DNA of 64,000 bases from Sinohyriopsis cumingii. Lineage: Eukaryota > Mollusca > Bivalvia > Unionida > Unionidae. Of the stretch, positions 1-12,490 are shown one piece after another (the stretch's first letter is position 1; every line of letters starts with the position of its first letter). The notes under the pieces are model-generated. The model was not told where the DNA came from, made no database searches, and worked only from the letters and a program-made list of their open reading frames with translations. Made by a program: the position numbers and the translations under genes. Where the stretch lies: the NCBI GenBank assembly GCA_028554795.2, contig CM068824.1:156035789-156099788 (forward strand), written 5' to 3'.

Positions 1-1187
1 ATATAGTATGAGACACATTCATTTGCACCTATCTGTTAAATAGTTGAAAAAAGCAAAGTAAGTTGTGTTTCCATGTGCAGTGAATACATATAATGCCCTA
101 AATGTACAAGTATTAATGAACCATCATGTTATTGCATTGGATGAAATGCATAAACTGACCACAATGAACAGGTGATTGCTACTGTAAGTATGAACCTTGT
201 TCCCAACCAAGAGTGGTCTCTCAAAATGGATCACTAATAGTTAAACATCATCCTATATCTAAAAACTGTTGATCTGTACATTAAAATACTAGTCTTTCCT
301 TACAGTTGGTCTTTAAAAAGATTGTTATTTCCAGTCAAGTTTTACTTTACTGAATTGTAATGACATGTGACAAATGGATAGACTGAAGCACAGTTGAACC
401 AGGGTAACACTAAATGCCACTTCCATATTCGAGGACCAGGTACACAAATATTATACAGCTAATTCAAAATCAAATTCATTTATCTCGAAGTCAGTTTACA
501 TTTTTCATCAGAACGGTTTGCAATGGATGAATAAGCCTCAACTGTAGCACATATATGCAGCAAAGTTATTTTGGGCACAAGTTAGTCTATGCTATCCACT
601 ATGTCATTGTTAAAATTAAAGCACAGAAGAAGTTAAAGCACAAATGACTAACATAAAATACCATAACTAATATAAATGTATGTTCACCTACACCTGAGCT
701 CTGCCTATAGTAAGTCCATGAAAAAACTATGGGACTAGCCTAATACATTTTTTAAGATGTGAGGGTAGACTGAATAAATGATATAACCATGTCATATTAC
801 AGTCAAACCATCCAAAATTGTAGTGTAGTTTAGTCCTGCAATATAAGACAAGGACTATGATATTTATTTCATAGGAAATTATGTCCTAACAAAAACTAGG
901 TTTACTATAGCATGCTTCCATCTAGATCAGGCAATGATAGTAATGTTATACCCCTTCCTTCATACCAACTCATTTACTTTTTCCAGGAAACATGTTCATT
1001 TCATAACATTCAAAGAACAAATTACTTTTCATTAAAAGGAATCCTTCTCAAGTGCCTTGGCCATCCATCAGGAAGTTATTTCTGATCATCCATTGTGTGC
1101 AGCACTAAAATCAATAGATGCTCATGTGCAACCAACTGATTCCATTTCACTTGGGAGTATTTATTTTAAGTAATAACCCAGCATGAA
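1..1187. other. Intronic sequence, no recognised feature
   Basis: AT-rich single-copy-looking sequence downstream (in gene sense) of the second SH3 exon. I looked on the minus strand for an SH2-type exon, such as one coding Trp-Tyr/Phe-Phe-Gly near its start, and found none. No open frame of note occurs on either strand. Confidence 0.5.
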
Positions 1188-4086
1188 ATATGTGTGTACA
1201 TGATATGACTTCATAAACTAGGACTAATACATTAGGACAGAAATCAATTTGTGCGCATTTGATATGATAACGACTTCATAAACTAGAATTGATACATTAG
1301 GATAGAAATCAATTTGTGCGCATTTGATATGATAACGACTTCATAAACTAGGATTGATACATTAGGATAGAAATCAATTTGTGCGCATTTGATATGATAA
1401 AGAACTCATAAACTAGGATTGATACATTAGCATAGAAATCAATTTGTGCACATCTGATATGATAACGACTTCATAAACTAGAATTGATACATTAGGATAG
1501 AAATCAATTTGTGCGCATTTGATATGACAACGACTTCATAAACTAGGATTGATACATTAGGATAGAAATCAATTTGTGCGCATTTGATATGATAACGACT
1601 TCATAAACTAAGATTGAAACATTAGGATAGAAATCAATTTGTGCGCATTTGATATCATAATGACTTCATAAACTAGGATTGCTACATTAGGATAGAAATC
1701 AATTTGTGTGCATTTGATATGATAACGACTTCATAAACTAGGATTGATACATTAGGACAGAAATCAATTTGTGTGCATTTGATATGATAACGACTTCATA
1801 AACTAGGATTGATACATTAGGATAGAAATCAATTTGTACACATTTGATATGATAACAACTTCATAAACTAGGATTGATACATTAGGATAGAAATCAATTT
1901 GTGCGCATTTGATATGATAATGACTTCATAAACTAGGATTGATACATTAGGATAGAAATCAATTTGTACACATTTGATATGATAAAGACTTCATAAACTA
2001 GGATTGAAACATTAGGATAGAAATCAATTTGTGAGCATTTGATATGATAACGACTTCATAAACTAGGATTGACACATTAAGATAGAAATCAATTTGTGCG
2101 CATTTGATATGATAACGACTTCATAAACTAGGATTGATACATCAGGATAGAAATCAATTTGTGCACATTTGATATGATAACGACTTCATAAACTAGGATT
2201 GATACATTAGGATAGAAATCAATTTGTGCGTATTTGATATGATAACGACTTCATAAACTAGGATTGCTACATTAGGATAGAAGTCAATTTGTGCGCATTT
2301 GATATGATAACGACTTCATAAACTAGGATTGATACATTAGGATAAAAATCAATTTGTGCGCATTTGATATGATAAAGACTTCATAAACTAGGATTGAAAC
2401 ATTAGGATAGAAATCAATTTGTGCGCATTTGATATGATAACGACTTCATAAACTAGGATTGATACATTAGGATAGAAATCAATTTGTGCGCATTTGATAT
2501 GATAACGACTTCATAAACTAGGACTGCTACATTAGGATATAAATCAATTTGTGCGCATTTGTTATGATAACGACTTCATAAACTAGGATTGCTACATTAG
2601 GATAGAAATCAATTTGTGTGCATTTAATATGATAACGACTTCATAAACTAGGATTGATACATTAGGATAGAAATTAATTTGTGCGCATTTGATATGATAA
2701 CGACTTCATAAACTAGGATACATTAGGATAGAAATCAATTTGTGTGCATTTGATATGATAACGACTTCATAAACTAGGATTGATACATTAGGATAGAAAT
2801 CAATTTGTGCACATTTGATATGATAACGAATTCATAAACTAGGATTGATACATTAGGATAGAAATCAATTTGTACACATTTGATATGATAAAGATTTCAT
2901 AAACTAGGATTGAAACATTAGGATAGAAATCAATTTGTGCGCATTTGATATGATAACGACTTCATAAACTAGGATTGATACATTAGGATAGAAATCAATT
3001 TGTGCACATTTGATATGATAACGACTTCATAAACTAGAATTGATACATTAGGATAGAAATCAATTTGTGCACATTTGATATGATAACGACTTCATAAACT
3101 AGGATTGATACATTAGGATAGAAATCAATTTGTGCACATTTGATATGATAACGACTTCATAAACTAGGATTGCTACATTAGGATATAAATCAATTTGTGC
3201 GCATTTGATATGATAACGACTTCATAAACTAGGATTGATACATTAGGATAGAAATCAATTTGTGCGCATTTGATATGATAAAGAACTCATAAACTAGGAT
3301 TGATACATTAGGATAGAAATCAATTTGTGCACATCTGATATGATAACGACTTCATAAACTAGAATTGATACATTAGGATAGAAATCAATTTGTGCGCATT
3401 TGATATGACAACGACTTCATAAACTAGGATTGATACATTAGGATAGAAATCAATTTGTGCGCATTTGATATGATAAAGAACTCATAAACTAGGATTGATA
3501 CATTAGGATAGAAATCAATTTGTGCACATCTGATATGATAACGACTTCATAAACTAGGATTGAAACATTAGGATAGAAATCAATTTGTGCACATCTGATA
3601 TGATAATGACTTCATAAACTAGGATTGATACATTAGGATAGAAATCAATTTGTGCGCATTTGATATGATAACGACTTCATAAACTAGGACTGAAACATTA
3701 GGATAGAAATCAATTTGTGCGCATTTGATATGATAACGACTTCATAAACTAGGATTGATACGTTAGGATAGAAATCAATTTGTGCGCATTTGATATGATA
3801 ACGACTTCATAAACTAGGATTGATATGTTAGGATAGAAATCAATTTGTGCGCATTTGATATGATAACGACTTCATAAACTAGGATACATTAGGATAGAAA
3901 TCAATTTGTGCACATTTGATATGATAACGACTTCATAAACTAGGATTGATACATTAGGATAGAAATCAATTTGTGCACATTTGATATGATAACGACTTCA
4001 TAAACTAGGATTGATACATTAGGATAGAAATCAATTTGTGCGCATTTGATATGATAACGACTTCATAAACTAGGATTGCTACATTA
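1188..4086. repeat. 65-bp satellite array, block 1 (about 44 units)
   Basis: Head-to-tail 65-bp unit containing the landmarks 'gatatgataacgacttcat', 'aaactaggattgatacatta' and 'ggatagaaatcaatttgtg'. The first unit, near 1188, is degenerate. Units differ by point variants (gcgc/caca/tgtg after 'atttgtg'; gatac/gctac/gaaac) and by a 60-bp form that lacks 'ttgat'. Variant units recur in the same order at several places (for example 'aaagaactcat' followed by 'acatctgat' and 'gacaacg' near 1397, 3270 and 6092). This shows multi-unit duplication and not only single-unit slippage. Confidence 0.97.
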
Positions 4087-5423
4087 CAGGGATCGTCCTG
4101 GGCTTCGCCAATGTCGCAAATTGCGATTTTTTTTCCTTATTGGCGACAAAAATATCCCATCTGGCGATTTTTTTTGGCGACAGACTTTTTGGTTATTTAA
4201 TTTGTACATACAATCATGGATTTGGACTGAATAAATTTAAAGCCAGAACGAAAGGAAGCCACAAACTTGACTAAGCAATGCATTGGAATCAATCTGTTAC
4301 ACAAACAATCCTTTGTTCTTATTGACAACCCCATCTTTACAGTGCATTGTTACATCATAATCTGCTTATGCTGACATCTGGGCTGAGTACTGTATGCTGT
4401 GATACAGTCAATCATGCTATCGCACTATACCTACAACTGACCGACTTCTGAAGACGCGAATAGAACAGATACAATTAATTGAATGGCTAATCCTTCTTTT
4501 TTTTTTTTTTTTTTACATATACCAATACAATAGTTTTGTTGAACCTTCATAGAAAACTGATAACCTTTGAAGTACCGACTACTGCGTATATATACAAAGC
4601 AAATGGAAAAAATCTCAATCACAATTATATCTGTCGCCAGTGCAGCATTTTACTCATTGATCTTTTCCTTTTGCCATCAATCCCATGTTACGGCTGCAGA
4701 GACTTAAACTCCGCAACAAAAAATAGCAAAAAAGAAAACAGTTTTGCATAATTAATAATAATTATTTATTTCTCAAAATACAGGAGTGAAAGAATACCTA
4801 AATAGGGTGTGAATTTATGCTTATATATACGGTCCAATATTGCCAAGTGTTGACTCATGTAAGTTTCATTCGTGGGAATGGAGATCCTATTTTGTTTGTC
4901 AAGAAAATTTATACAGCATTCAGTGATCATTCTTGGGATTTAGGAAGCAATTCACTACAAGCTTTGTGAAGTTAGCCATAAGGGGGGGGGGGGGGCTGCT
5001 GAGAGACTACTGGTGTCACCTGTCAGCACTGTAGACTGTGAATGTGGATTCAGTAAGATGAACCTCATAAAAACTGACATCAGAAATAAATTCTGCATCT
5101 CATCTCTCGAGAATTTAATGAGAATCAGCATGTACAGATGTGAAAAATTAGACTTTGAAACTGCGTTCAACAAGTGGGCAACCCTTAAATCGCGACGTAT
5201 CTTCATGTAACACTTTGTAACATTTTGTTAATGCTTGTTGTAATTAGAGTATTAACTAACCCATCTTTTGTAATTTTCATTGCCTGTTACATTAATAGAC
5301 TAAATTAACACTTGAAAAAATGTACACTACTTGTTCTGGCGACACTTTTTGAAAATTGGCGACAAAATATTGAGGTTGGCGATTTTTTTGGCGACAGCTT
5401 TTTAAAAGCCAGGACCATCCCTG
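4087..5423 (+). mobile_element. hAT-type DNA transposon remnant, copy 1
   Basis: A 1337-bp insertion splits the 65-bp satellite. Imperfect terminal inverted repeats start CAGGGATCGTCCTGGGCTT and end AAGCCAGGACCATCCCTG. Subterminal 'ggcgaca' and 'ggcgattttt' motifs occur at both ends. The flanks share only 'catta' (4082-4086 and 5424-5428), shorter than the 8-bp duplication usual for hAT. A short transposase remnant lies near the right end. Most of a transposase is missing, so the copy is non-autonomous. The homologous copy at 6908-8256 is nearly identical and sits in the same satellite context. Confidence 0.85.
4998..5210 (+). pseudogene. hAT transposase C-terminal (dimerisation) fragment, copy 1
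   Basis: About 66 residues remain. They begin near SPVSTVDCECGFSKMNLIKT and include the IRNK and 'LMRIS' segments that match the conserved C-terminal dimerisation region (hATC) of hAT transposases of the ZBED/ZNF862-like type. In active relatives this region pairs two transposase subunits. The DDE catalytic core and the BED finger are absent. A G homopolymer at 4982-4995 interrupts the upstream frame. The frame ends at a stop after RRIFM. This is a relic exon and is not expected to act alone. Confidence 0.75.
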
Positions 5424-6907
5424 CATTAGGATAGAAATCAATCTGTGCGCATTTGATATGATAACGACTTCATAAACTAGGATTGATACATTAGGATAGA
5501 AATCAATTTGTGCGCATTTGATATGATAACGACTTCATAAACTAGGATACATTAGGATAGAAATCAATTTGTGCGCATTTGATATGATAACGACTTCATA
5601 AACTAGGATTGATACATTAGGATAGAAATCAATTTGTGCGCATTTGATATGATAACGACTTCATAAACTAGAATACATTAGGATAGAAATCAATTTGTGC
5701 GCATTTGATATGATAACGACTTCATAAACTAGGATTGATACATTAGGATAGAAATCAATTTGTGCGCATTTGATATGATAACGACTTCATAAACTAGGAT
5801 ACATTAGGATAGAAATCAATTTGTGCGCATTTGATATGATAACGACTTCATAAACTAGGATTGCTACATTAGGATAGAAATCAATTTGTGCGCATTTGAT
5901 ATGATAACGACTTCATAAACTAGGATTGATACATTAGGATAGAAATCAATTTGTGCACATTTGATATGATAACGACTTCATAAACTAGGATTGCTACATT
6001 AGGATATAAATCAATTTGTGCGCATTTGATATGATAATGACTTCATAAACTAGGATTGATACATTAGGACAGAAATCAATTTGTGCGCATTTGATATGAT
6101 AAAGAACTCATAAACTAGGATTGATACATTAGCATAGAAATCAATTTGTGCACATCTGATATGATAACGACTTCATAAACTAGAATTGATACATTAGGAT
6201 AGAAATCAATTTGTGCGCATTTGATATGACAACGACTTCATAAACTAGGATTGATACATTAGGATAGAAATCAATTTGTGCGCATTTGATATGATAAAGA
6301 ACTCATAAACTAGGATTGATACATTAGGATAGAAATCAATTTGTGCACATCTGATATGATAACGACTTCATAAACTAGGATTGAAACATTAGGATAGAAA
6401 TCAATTTGTACACATTTGATATGATAATGACTTCATAAACTAGGATTGATACATTAGGATAGAAATCAATTTGTGCGCATTTGATATGATAACGACTTCA
6501 TAAACTAGGACTGAAACATTAGGATAGAAATCAATTTGTGCGCATTTGATATGATAACGACTTCATAAACTAGGATTGATACGTTAGGATAGAAATCAAT
6601 TTGTGCGCATTTGATATGATAACGACTTCATAAACTAGGATTGATACGTTAGGATAGAAATCAATTTGTGCGCATTTGATATGATAACGACTTCATAAAC
6701 TAGGATACATTAGGATAGAAATCAATTTGTGCACATTTGATATGATAACGACTTCATAAACTAGGATTGATACATTAGGATAGAAATCAATTTGTGCACA
6801 TTTGATATGATAACGACTTCATAAACTAGGATTGATACATTAGGATAGAAATCAATTTGTGCGCATTTGATATGATAACGACTTCATAAACTAGGATTGC
6901 TACATTA
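5424..6907. repeat. 65-bp satellite array, block 2 (about 23 units)
   Basis: Same 65-bp repeat as 1188-4086, with several 60-bp units ('aactaggatacattagg'). The last 850 bp (about 6060-6907) reproduce the order of variant units seen at about 3240-4086, including the paired 'gaaacatta' and 'gatacgtta' units. This block is therefore part of a roughly 2.82-kb segmental duplication that carried the transposon along. Confidence 0.97.
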
Positions 6908-8256
6908 CAGGGATCGTCCTGGGCTTCGCCAATGTCGCAAATTGCGATTTTTTTTCCTTATTGGCGACAAAAGTATCCCATCTGGCGATTTTTTTGGCGA
7001 CAGACTTTTTGGTTATTTAATTTGTACATACAATCATGGATTTGGACTGAATAAATTTAAAGCCAGAACGAAAGGAAGCCACAAACTTGACTAAGCAATG
7101 CATTGGAATCAATCTGTTACACAAACAATCCTTTGTTCTTATTGACAACCCCATCTTTACAGTGCATTGTTACATCATAATCTGCTTATGCTGACATCTG
7201 GGCTGAGTACTGTATGCTGTGATACAGTCAATCATGCTATCGCACTATACCTACAACTGACCGACTTCTGAAGACGCGAATAGAACAGATACAATTAATT
7301 GAATGGCTAATCCTTCTGTTATTTTTTTTTTTTTTTTTTTTTTTTTACATATACCAATACAATAGTTTTGTTGAACCTTCATAGAAAACTGATAACCTTT
7401 GAAGTACCGACTACTGCGTATATATACAAAGCAAATGGAAAAAATCTCAATCACAATTATATCTGTCGCCAGTGCAGCATTTTACTCATTGATCTTTTCC
7501 TTTTGCCATCAATCCCGTGTTACGGCTGCAGAGACTTAAACTCCGCAACAAAAAATAGCAAAAAAGAAAACAGTTTTGCATAATTAATAATAATTATTTA
7601 TTTCCCAAAATACAGGAGTGAAAGAATACCTAAATAGGGTGTGAATTTATGCTTATATATACGGTCCAATATTGCCAAGTGTTGACTCATGTAAGTTTCA
7701 TTCGTGGGAATGGAGATCCTATTTTGTTTGTCGAGAAAATTTATACAGCATTCAGTGATCATTCTTGGGATTTAGGAAGCAATTCACTACAAGCTTTGTG
7801 AAGTTAGCCATAAGGGTGTGGGGGGGGGCTGCTGAGAGACTACTGGTGTCACCTGTCAGCACTGTAGACTGTGAATGTGGATTCAGTAAGATGAACCTCA
7901 TAAAAACTGACATCAGAAATAAACTCTGCATCTCATCTCTCGAGAATTTAATGAGAATCAGCATGTACAGATGTGAAAAATTAGACTTTGAAACTGCGTT
8001 CAACAAGTGGGCAGCCCTTAAATCGCGACGTATCTTCATGTAACACTTTGTAACATTTTGTTAATGCTTGTTGTAATTAGAGTATTAACTAACCCATCTT
8101 TTGTAATTTTCATTGCCTGTTACATTAATAGACTAAATTAACACTTGAAAAAATGTACACTACTTGTTCTGGCGACACTTTTTGAAAATTGGCGACAAAA
8201 TATTGAGGTTGGCGATTTTTTTGGCGACAGCTTTTTAAAAGCCAGGACCATCCCTG
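6908..8256 (+). mobile_element. hAT-type DNA transposon remnant, copy 2
   Basis: This 1349-bp copy has the same ends, the same internal organisation and the same flanking 'catta' as the element at 4087-5423. It differs by scattered substitutions, a longer poly-T tract near 7322-7346 and an altered G tract near 7815. The same insertion point within a satellite unit and the matching satellite variants on its left indicate that it arose by duplication of a satellite-plus-element segment and not by a second transposition. Confidence 0.85.
7765..8043 (+). pseudogene. hAT transposase C-terminal fragment, copy 2
   Basis: An open frame of 92 codons. The last ~66 residues match copy 1 (SPVSTVDCECGFSKMNLIKT, then IRNK, LMRIS and RRIFM), and the frame extends upstream through the G tract with 'FVKLAIRVWGGAAERLLV'. 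The hydrophobic 'LLVSPVSTVDCE' start is typical of the hATC block. The catalytic core is missing. The longer open frame compared with copy 1 comes from the different G-tract length and is no sign of selection. Confidence 0.72.
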
Positions 8257-8843
8257 CATTAGGATAGAAATCAATTTGTGCGCATTTGATATGATAACGA
8301 CTTCATAAACTAGGATTGATACATTAGGATAGAAATCAATCTGTGCGCATTTGATATGATAACGACTTCATAAACTAGGATACATTAGGATAGAAATCAA
8401 TTTGTGCGCATTTGATATGATAACGACTTCATAAACTAGGATTGATACATTAGAATAGAAATCAATTTGTGCGCATTTGATATGATAACGACTTCATAAA
8501 CTAGGATACATTAGGATAGAAATCAATTTGTGCGCATTTGATATGATAACGACTTCATAAACTAGGATTGATACATTAGGATAGAAATCAATTTGTGCGC
8601 ATTTGATATGATAACGACTTCATAAACTAGGATACATTAGGATAGAAATCAATTTGTGCGCATTTGATATGATAACGACTTCATAAACTAGGATTGCTAC
8701 ATTAGGATAGAAATCAATTTGTGCGCATTTGATATGATAACGACTTCATAAACTAGGATTGATACATTAGGATAGAAATCAATTTGTGTGCATTTGATAT
8801 GATAACGACTTCATAAACTAGGATTGATACATTAGGATAGAAA
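8257..8843. repeat. 65-bp satellite array, block 3 (about 9 units)
   Basis: Right-hand remainder of the 65-bp satellite, alternating 65- and 60-bp units as in 5424-5990. It ends abruptly at 'ggatagaaagattctgacc'. Confidence 0.97.
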
Positions 8844-8857
8844 GATTCTGACCTAAC

Positions 8858-9078
8858 CAGAATAGGATAGCATGTTAAACAAAGAAGTAAGGTGTTGTCT
8901 AACGAATAGGACAGCATGTTAAACAAAGAAGTAAGGTGTTGTCTGACGAATAGGACAGCATGTTAAACAAACAAGTAAGGTGTTGTCTGACGAATAGGAC
9001 ATCATGTTAAACAAAGAAGTAAGGTGCTGTCTGACGAATAGGACAGCATGTTAAACAAAGAAGTAAGGTGTTGTCTGA
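8858..9078. repeat. 44-bp minisatellite (5 units)
   Basis: Unit 'gaataggacagcatgttaaa' followed by 'caaagaagtaaggtgttgtc' and 'tgac', five near-identical copies. It is unrelated to the 65-bp satellite that ends 15 bp upstream. Confidence 0.95.
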
Positions 9079-9623
9079 TAGCAACCCAGATACAGAAGCA
9101 AGGTATAGTCATGACAACTTCTAGTCATTTGTGTGATGAATTTGTTGTACAAGTTAAGAAAAGAGATTTCTGAGTATTCATTGAATCAAGCAGATATTAT
9201 CTAATCACTATGATTAATGTTTCTTTAAATGCCCATGAACTGGAAGTGATCTTTTGGCAGCTATCAACTTACAGAAGGCCTTAAAAAATCACAGTGCTTT
9301 ACTGTTCTGTGCTAAACATGAGTGACATGTACACATTTTATTCACCTTTAAGAAATTCCATGCAGAAAATAGTTTCAAAATGAGGCTTTAAAATAAATGA
9401 TTTTAATGTAACCACTTAATGACACTTTAATGTTTCTTTTCTTAAATGACTGCTTGAATCAGTAATGCTTTTCATATCATAGGGACGATTAATATTAAAG
9501 AAAATTATTTTTGTTAATTCACAGGTGCTAAATTACAAAGAATAATGAATGCTGGCAGATATTTTGGTTCACCCAACATGATAGATATCTCCAAGATTCT
9601 AAGGTTTGTTTAAATGAACTTAC
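9079..9623. other. Intronic sequence next to the SH3 exon donor
   Basis: Apparently unique AT-rich sequence. The intron starts at 9623 on the minus strand with a strong donor (GA|GTAAGT). Nothing else recognised. Confidence 0.5.
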
Positions 9624-9737
9624 TCCTGTGCTTCCAGGCTGTCTTCCACAGCTACATAATTGCGTGGAACGTATCCCTCAGTACGTGTGTTGGTATATCT
9701 GGGATCTGTGTGTCTGGCAAGCCACCAGTCAGCGTCA
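9624..9737 (-). CDS. Src-family kinase, exon coding the second half of the SH3 domain
   Basis: 114-bp exon entered in phase 2: one base completes a Ser codon, 37 codons follow, and two bases are left over. It codes DADWWLARHTDPR, then TEGYVPRNYVAVED and SLEAQ. The double Trp (DWWLAR), the GYVPRNYVA block and the closing ED-S segment are the hallmarks of the C-terminal half of a Src-type SH3, which binds proline-rich PxxP ligands. The Trp-Trp and the P..NY residues form the ligand groove. The acceptor is tttttag; the donor is gtaagttc. Between ARH and EGY the distal-loop segment (TDPRYTNTRT) is about five residues longer than in Src and Fyn, close to the longer loop of FRK. The 15 extra bases would also explain 114 bp against the roughly 99 bp I recall for vertebrate SRC. 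Confidence 0.92.
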
Positions 9738-10135
9738 CTAAAAATGGAAGGAAAAAATGATGCTGTGAAAGATGTTTGAATGAGAGAAATTTTGTTTTAT
9801 CAATGGCACTGAAATATCAAGACTAACTGTACACAAATATTGTTTATTTACCCGGGAAAAAATGGACTTTGTGTCCATAGAATATAATATAGGTAGAAAA
9901 TATGCTACAATGTACAATGTACATTTTATCAACTAGAAGTGTTAACAAATAGCTACCTTAACACAATATCATAACATTGTAATGACAATGTTGATGATGA
10001 AAAGGTTATAATCAATGTAAAGTCATACCAATGTTTATAATTATTAAAACAGGTGAGACAAAAAATCCACCAAGTCTTGCCAACAAGAAATTAGTAACAA
10101 ATTAGAAATAAGTTCACGCTACATGAATGACCCAC
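9738..10135. other. Intronic sequence before the second SH3 exon
   Basis: Contains the acceptor side of the 25.2-kb intron (minus-strand polypyrimidine and tag at 9740-9738). AT-rich and otherwise featureless. Confidence 0.5.
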
Positions 10136-10137
10136 CA

Positions 10138-10295
10138 CAAAGAAGCCACAGTGGCTCTGCGGTTAGCATGTCAAACTTGCAGTCAAAATAGGTGCAGGTT
10201 CAAATCCTACCATCAGAATAGTGCTGGCAACCATAATGTATCCATGGGCAAGACACTTTAATCCAATTGCCTTGGCTTGAAACAACCTACCAGTA
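10138..10295 (+). mobile_element. tRNA-derived SINE, family C (copy 1)
   Basis: The head has a box A-like segment 'gtggctctgcggttagcatg' and a box B-like 'ggttcaaatcc' about 40 bp later. The body contains 'gggcaagacactttaatcc', a motif widespread in animal SINEs with a V-domain-like body. Related copies are at 50165-50345 and 53688-53870. No clear target duplication was found. Confidence 0.65.
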
Positions 10296-10936
10296 CTTGT
10301 GTTACTGTACCATAAAGCAAAAGCCAACCAAAAGCCCACCATTGTTCCTGAAAACTCACCCTAGTTCAAAACCTTTACCAGAGAAATCAATGGATGAATA
10401 TACAACACAAGGTCAACACACGGTTATATGCCCCTCCTTTTATTTATGTTTGGGTATAAAAATTATGTTTGAAACTTCTTCAAGCTTCTGATCCTACAAG
10501 ATATGATACTGTATTTTCATTTTTACAAGAGATAAATCACAAAATATGTCAAGTCTAAAAGCATTGTAGGGAACAATACAGTACCTATGCAGCTCACCTT
10601 GCACTGTGATAAATATGTAATCTACAACCTCATCTTCACATTCAATAGTATCGGTAGTCTGCCACACACAAACATGTGTACATATAGGTATGCAAACATT
10701 CACACAGACAACATGTATATACACAGCCTCTTTTACAATAGATCTGATAATTTTGTAATTAATATTGACTGAAATTCAGCATGTTACTTTTATAACAGGA
10801 GATTAATAATTAAACCTTTCTCTAAAGAAAACACACAGGTTTTGAGCTCAGCCTCTTTACATCAATATTTTTAGACTAAAAGAGACACAAGTTTAATAAA
10901 TCAGAACATTCAAAGTAATTTTCAAACTCAAAATTG

Positions 10937-11143
10937 CCAGGACTTTTACAGTAAAACTCAAGGACTGACATCAGGGTAAAACAGCCAGGACTTTTACAGT
11001 AAAACTCAAGGATTGACATCAGGGTAAAATAGCCAGGCCTTTTACAGTAAAACTCAAGGATTGACATCAGGGTAAAATAGCCAGGACTTTTACAGTAAAA
11101 CATCAGGGTAAAATAGCCAGGACTTTTATAGTAAAATAAAACC
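10937..11143. repeat. 48-bp minisatellite (about 4.5 units)
   Basis: Unit 'ccaggacttttacagtaaaa' then 'ctcaaggattgacatcaggg' then 'taaaatag'. The paralogous duplication copy has a single counterpart at about 16469-16510, so the amplification postdates the duplication. The minus strand reads open through it because 48 is divisible by three. It is not a gene. Confidence 0.93.
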
Positions 11144-11292
11144 CCATGTATTGTACAAGAAGAGATCAGCAGAAAGATGTCTTGCCATTTCCAGAGTTGC
11201 CAAAAAAACTTGAATATCCAATCAATGCTGCTGCCAGACAATGTCATTCTCATAATGTCTAGCATTTTTCTCTGTAAAATCAGAGATAAAAC

Positions 11293-11393
11293 AATGTTTT
11301 AAAGTGTTTAATGTTTTAAAGTGTTTAATGTTTTAAAGTAATGTTTTAAAGTGTTTAATGTTTTAAAGTGTTTAATGTTTTAAAGTGTTTTGT
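11293..11393. repeat. 17-bp minisatellite (about 6 units)
   Basis: Repeats of 'gttttaaagtgtttaat', with one shortened unit near 11337. The paralogous copy (16660-16720) shows no such array. Confidence 0.93.
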
Positions 11394-12452
11394 TGATGAT
11401 TATACAGATTACTTAAATATCAAGGCAATTTCTGTGCCAATAAGACTGGTGAAGATAGTTTGTTTAATTGCCCACAAAAGGGAAAAAGAAGAAAACTTTT
11501 CTGCACCGGCCTATAATTATTCCCCCAACAACCTGATATACATTCTACCTTAGAATAATAAATATTTTCCCATAATAAACTGAGGTAGTCTACATTTGAA
11601 TAATGAACAGTATATCTATTGAACAAGGAAGTTACTACAACTCACTTGGCCTAATTTTAGAACCAGATAAAATGTAATGTTATGCAGCAATACACTGCAT
11701 GATTCAGTTTACATGTAGCTAACAAGATAAGGGAATAACTATATGCGTCAAGTATGTACATGTCCAGAAATTTTTTGTTTCACCATATTACTTATGTGTC
11801 AAATGATTACTGTGATCATAAAGATCGATGCACAGTATCAATATTTATTTCTTATGTACAATTTGAACAGTCCAATATGCACAACTGTTAATATGTGCAT
11901 TTTATTATAGTGTACAGTGTCTTAGTTGATATGTGCATTTTATTATAGTGTAGAGTCTTAGTTAATATGTACATTTTACTGTAGCGTACAGTGTCTTATC
12001 TTCTATATTTCCCATAGTACAAGTACCAGAGTGCTAAGATTATTTATATCCATGAAACTGTTTACACTGAAACAAACTCGATTAGATCAAAGTATGGACA
12101 TCAACATTACAGAAGTGGTAAGACACTTAAATAGTTTTTTTATTTATGGGTGTTCTTGAATATGGCAGTATTGATCGGATTTCACATTGGGTTTAATGGG
12201 ACTTTACAACAAACAGATGTTATTACAATACTGTATCTTTTTCTTACACCCCTAGTTTTCAGATGCTCTGCAGAATATACTGAGTGATATATCATTTTGT
12301 AAAAAACGGAATCAAGTTCATAGGGCACCATGTTCGAAACAAACCTAAAATATGTTTGATAGCAGAAGCAAATGAACATACATGCATACAGAGAGTAATA
12401 ATGGTACCAAAATAAAGCTGGAAATAATTTCTTGATTTCTCCAGGTACTGTA

Positions 12453-12453
<1 letters not shown>

Positions 12454-12490
<37 letters not shown>

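Noticed and set aside
1-1187. Search for the SH2 exon of the kinase
   Set aside because: No minus-strand block coding the W-Y/F-F-G or FLVRES motifs was found, so the exon must lie outside the window.
1188-8843. Regularly spaced repeats considered as a CRISPR array
   Set aside because: Units are contiguous and fully repetitive with no unique spacers, and the context is a eukaryotic intron.
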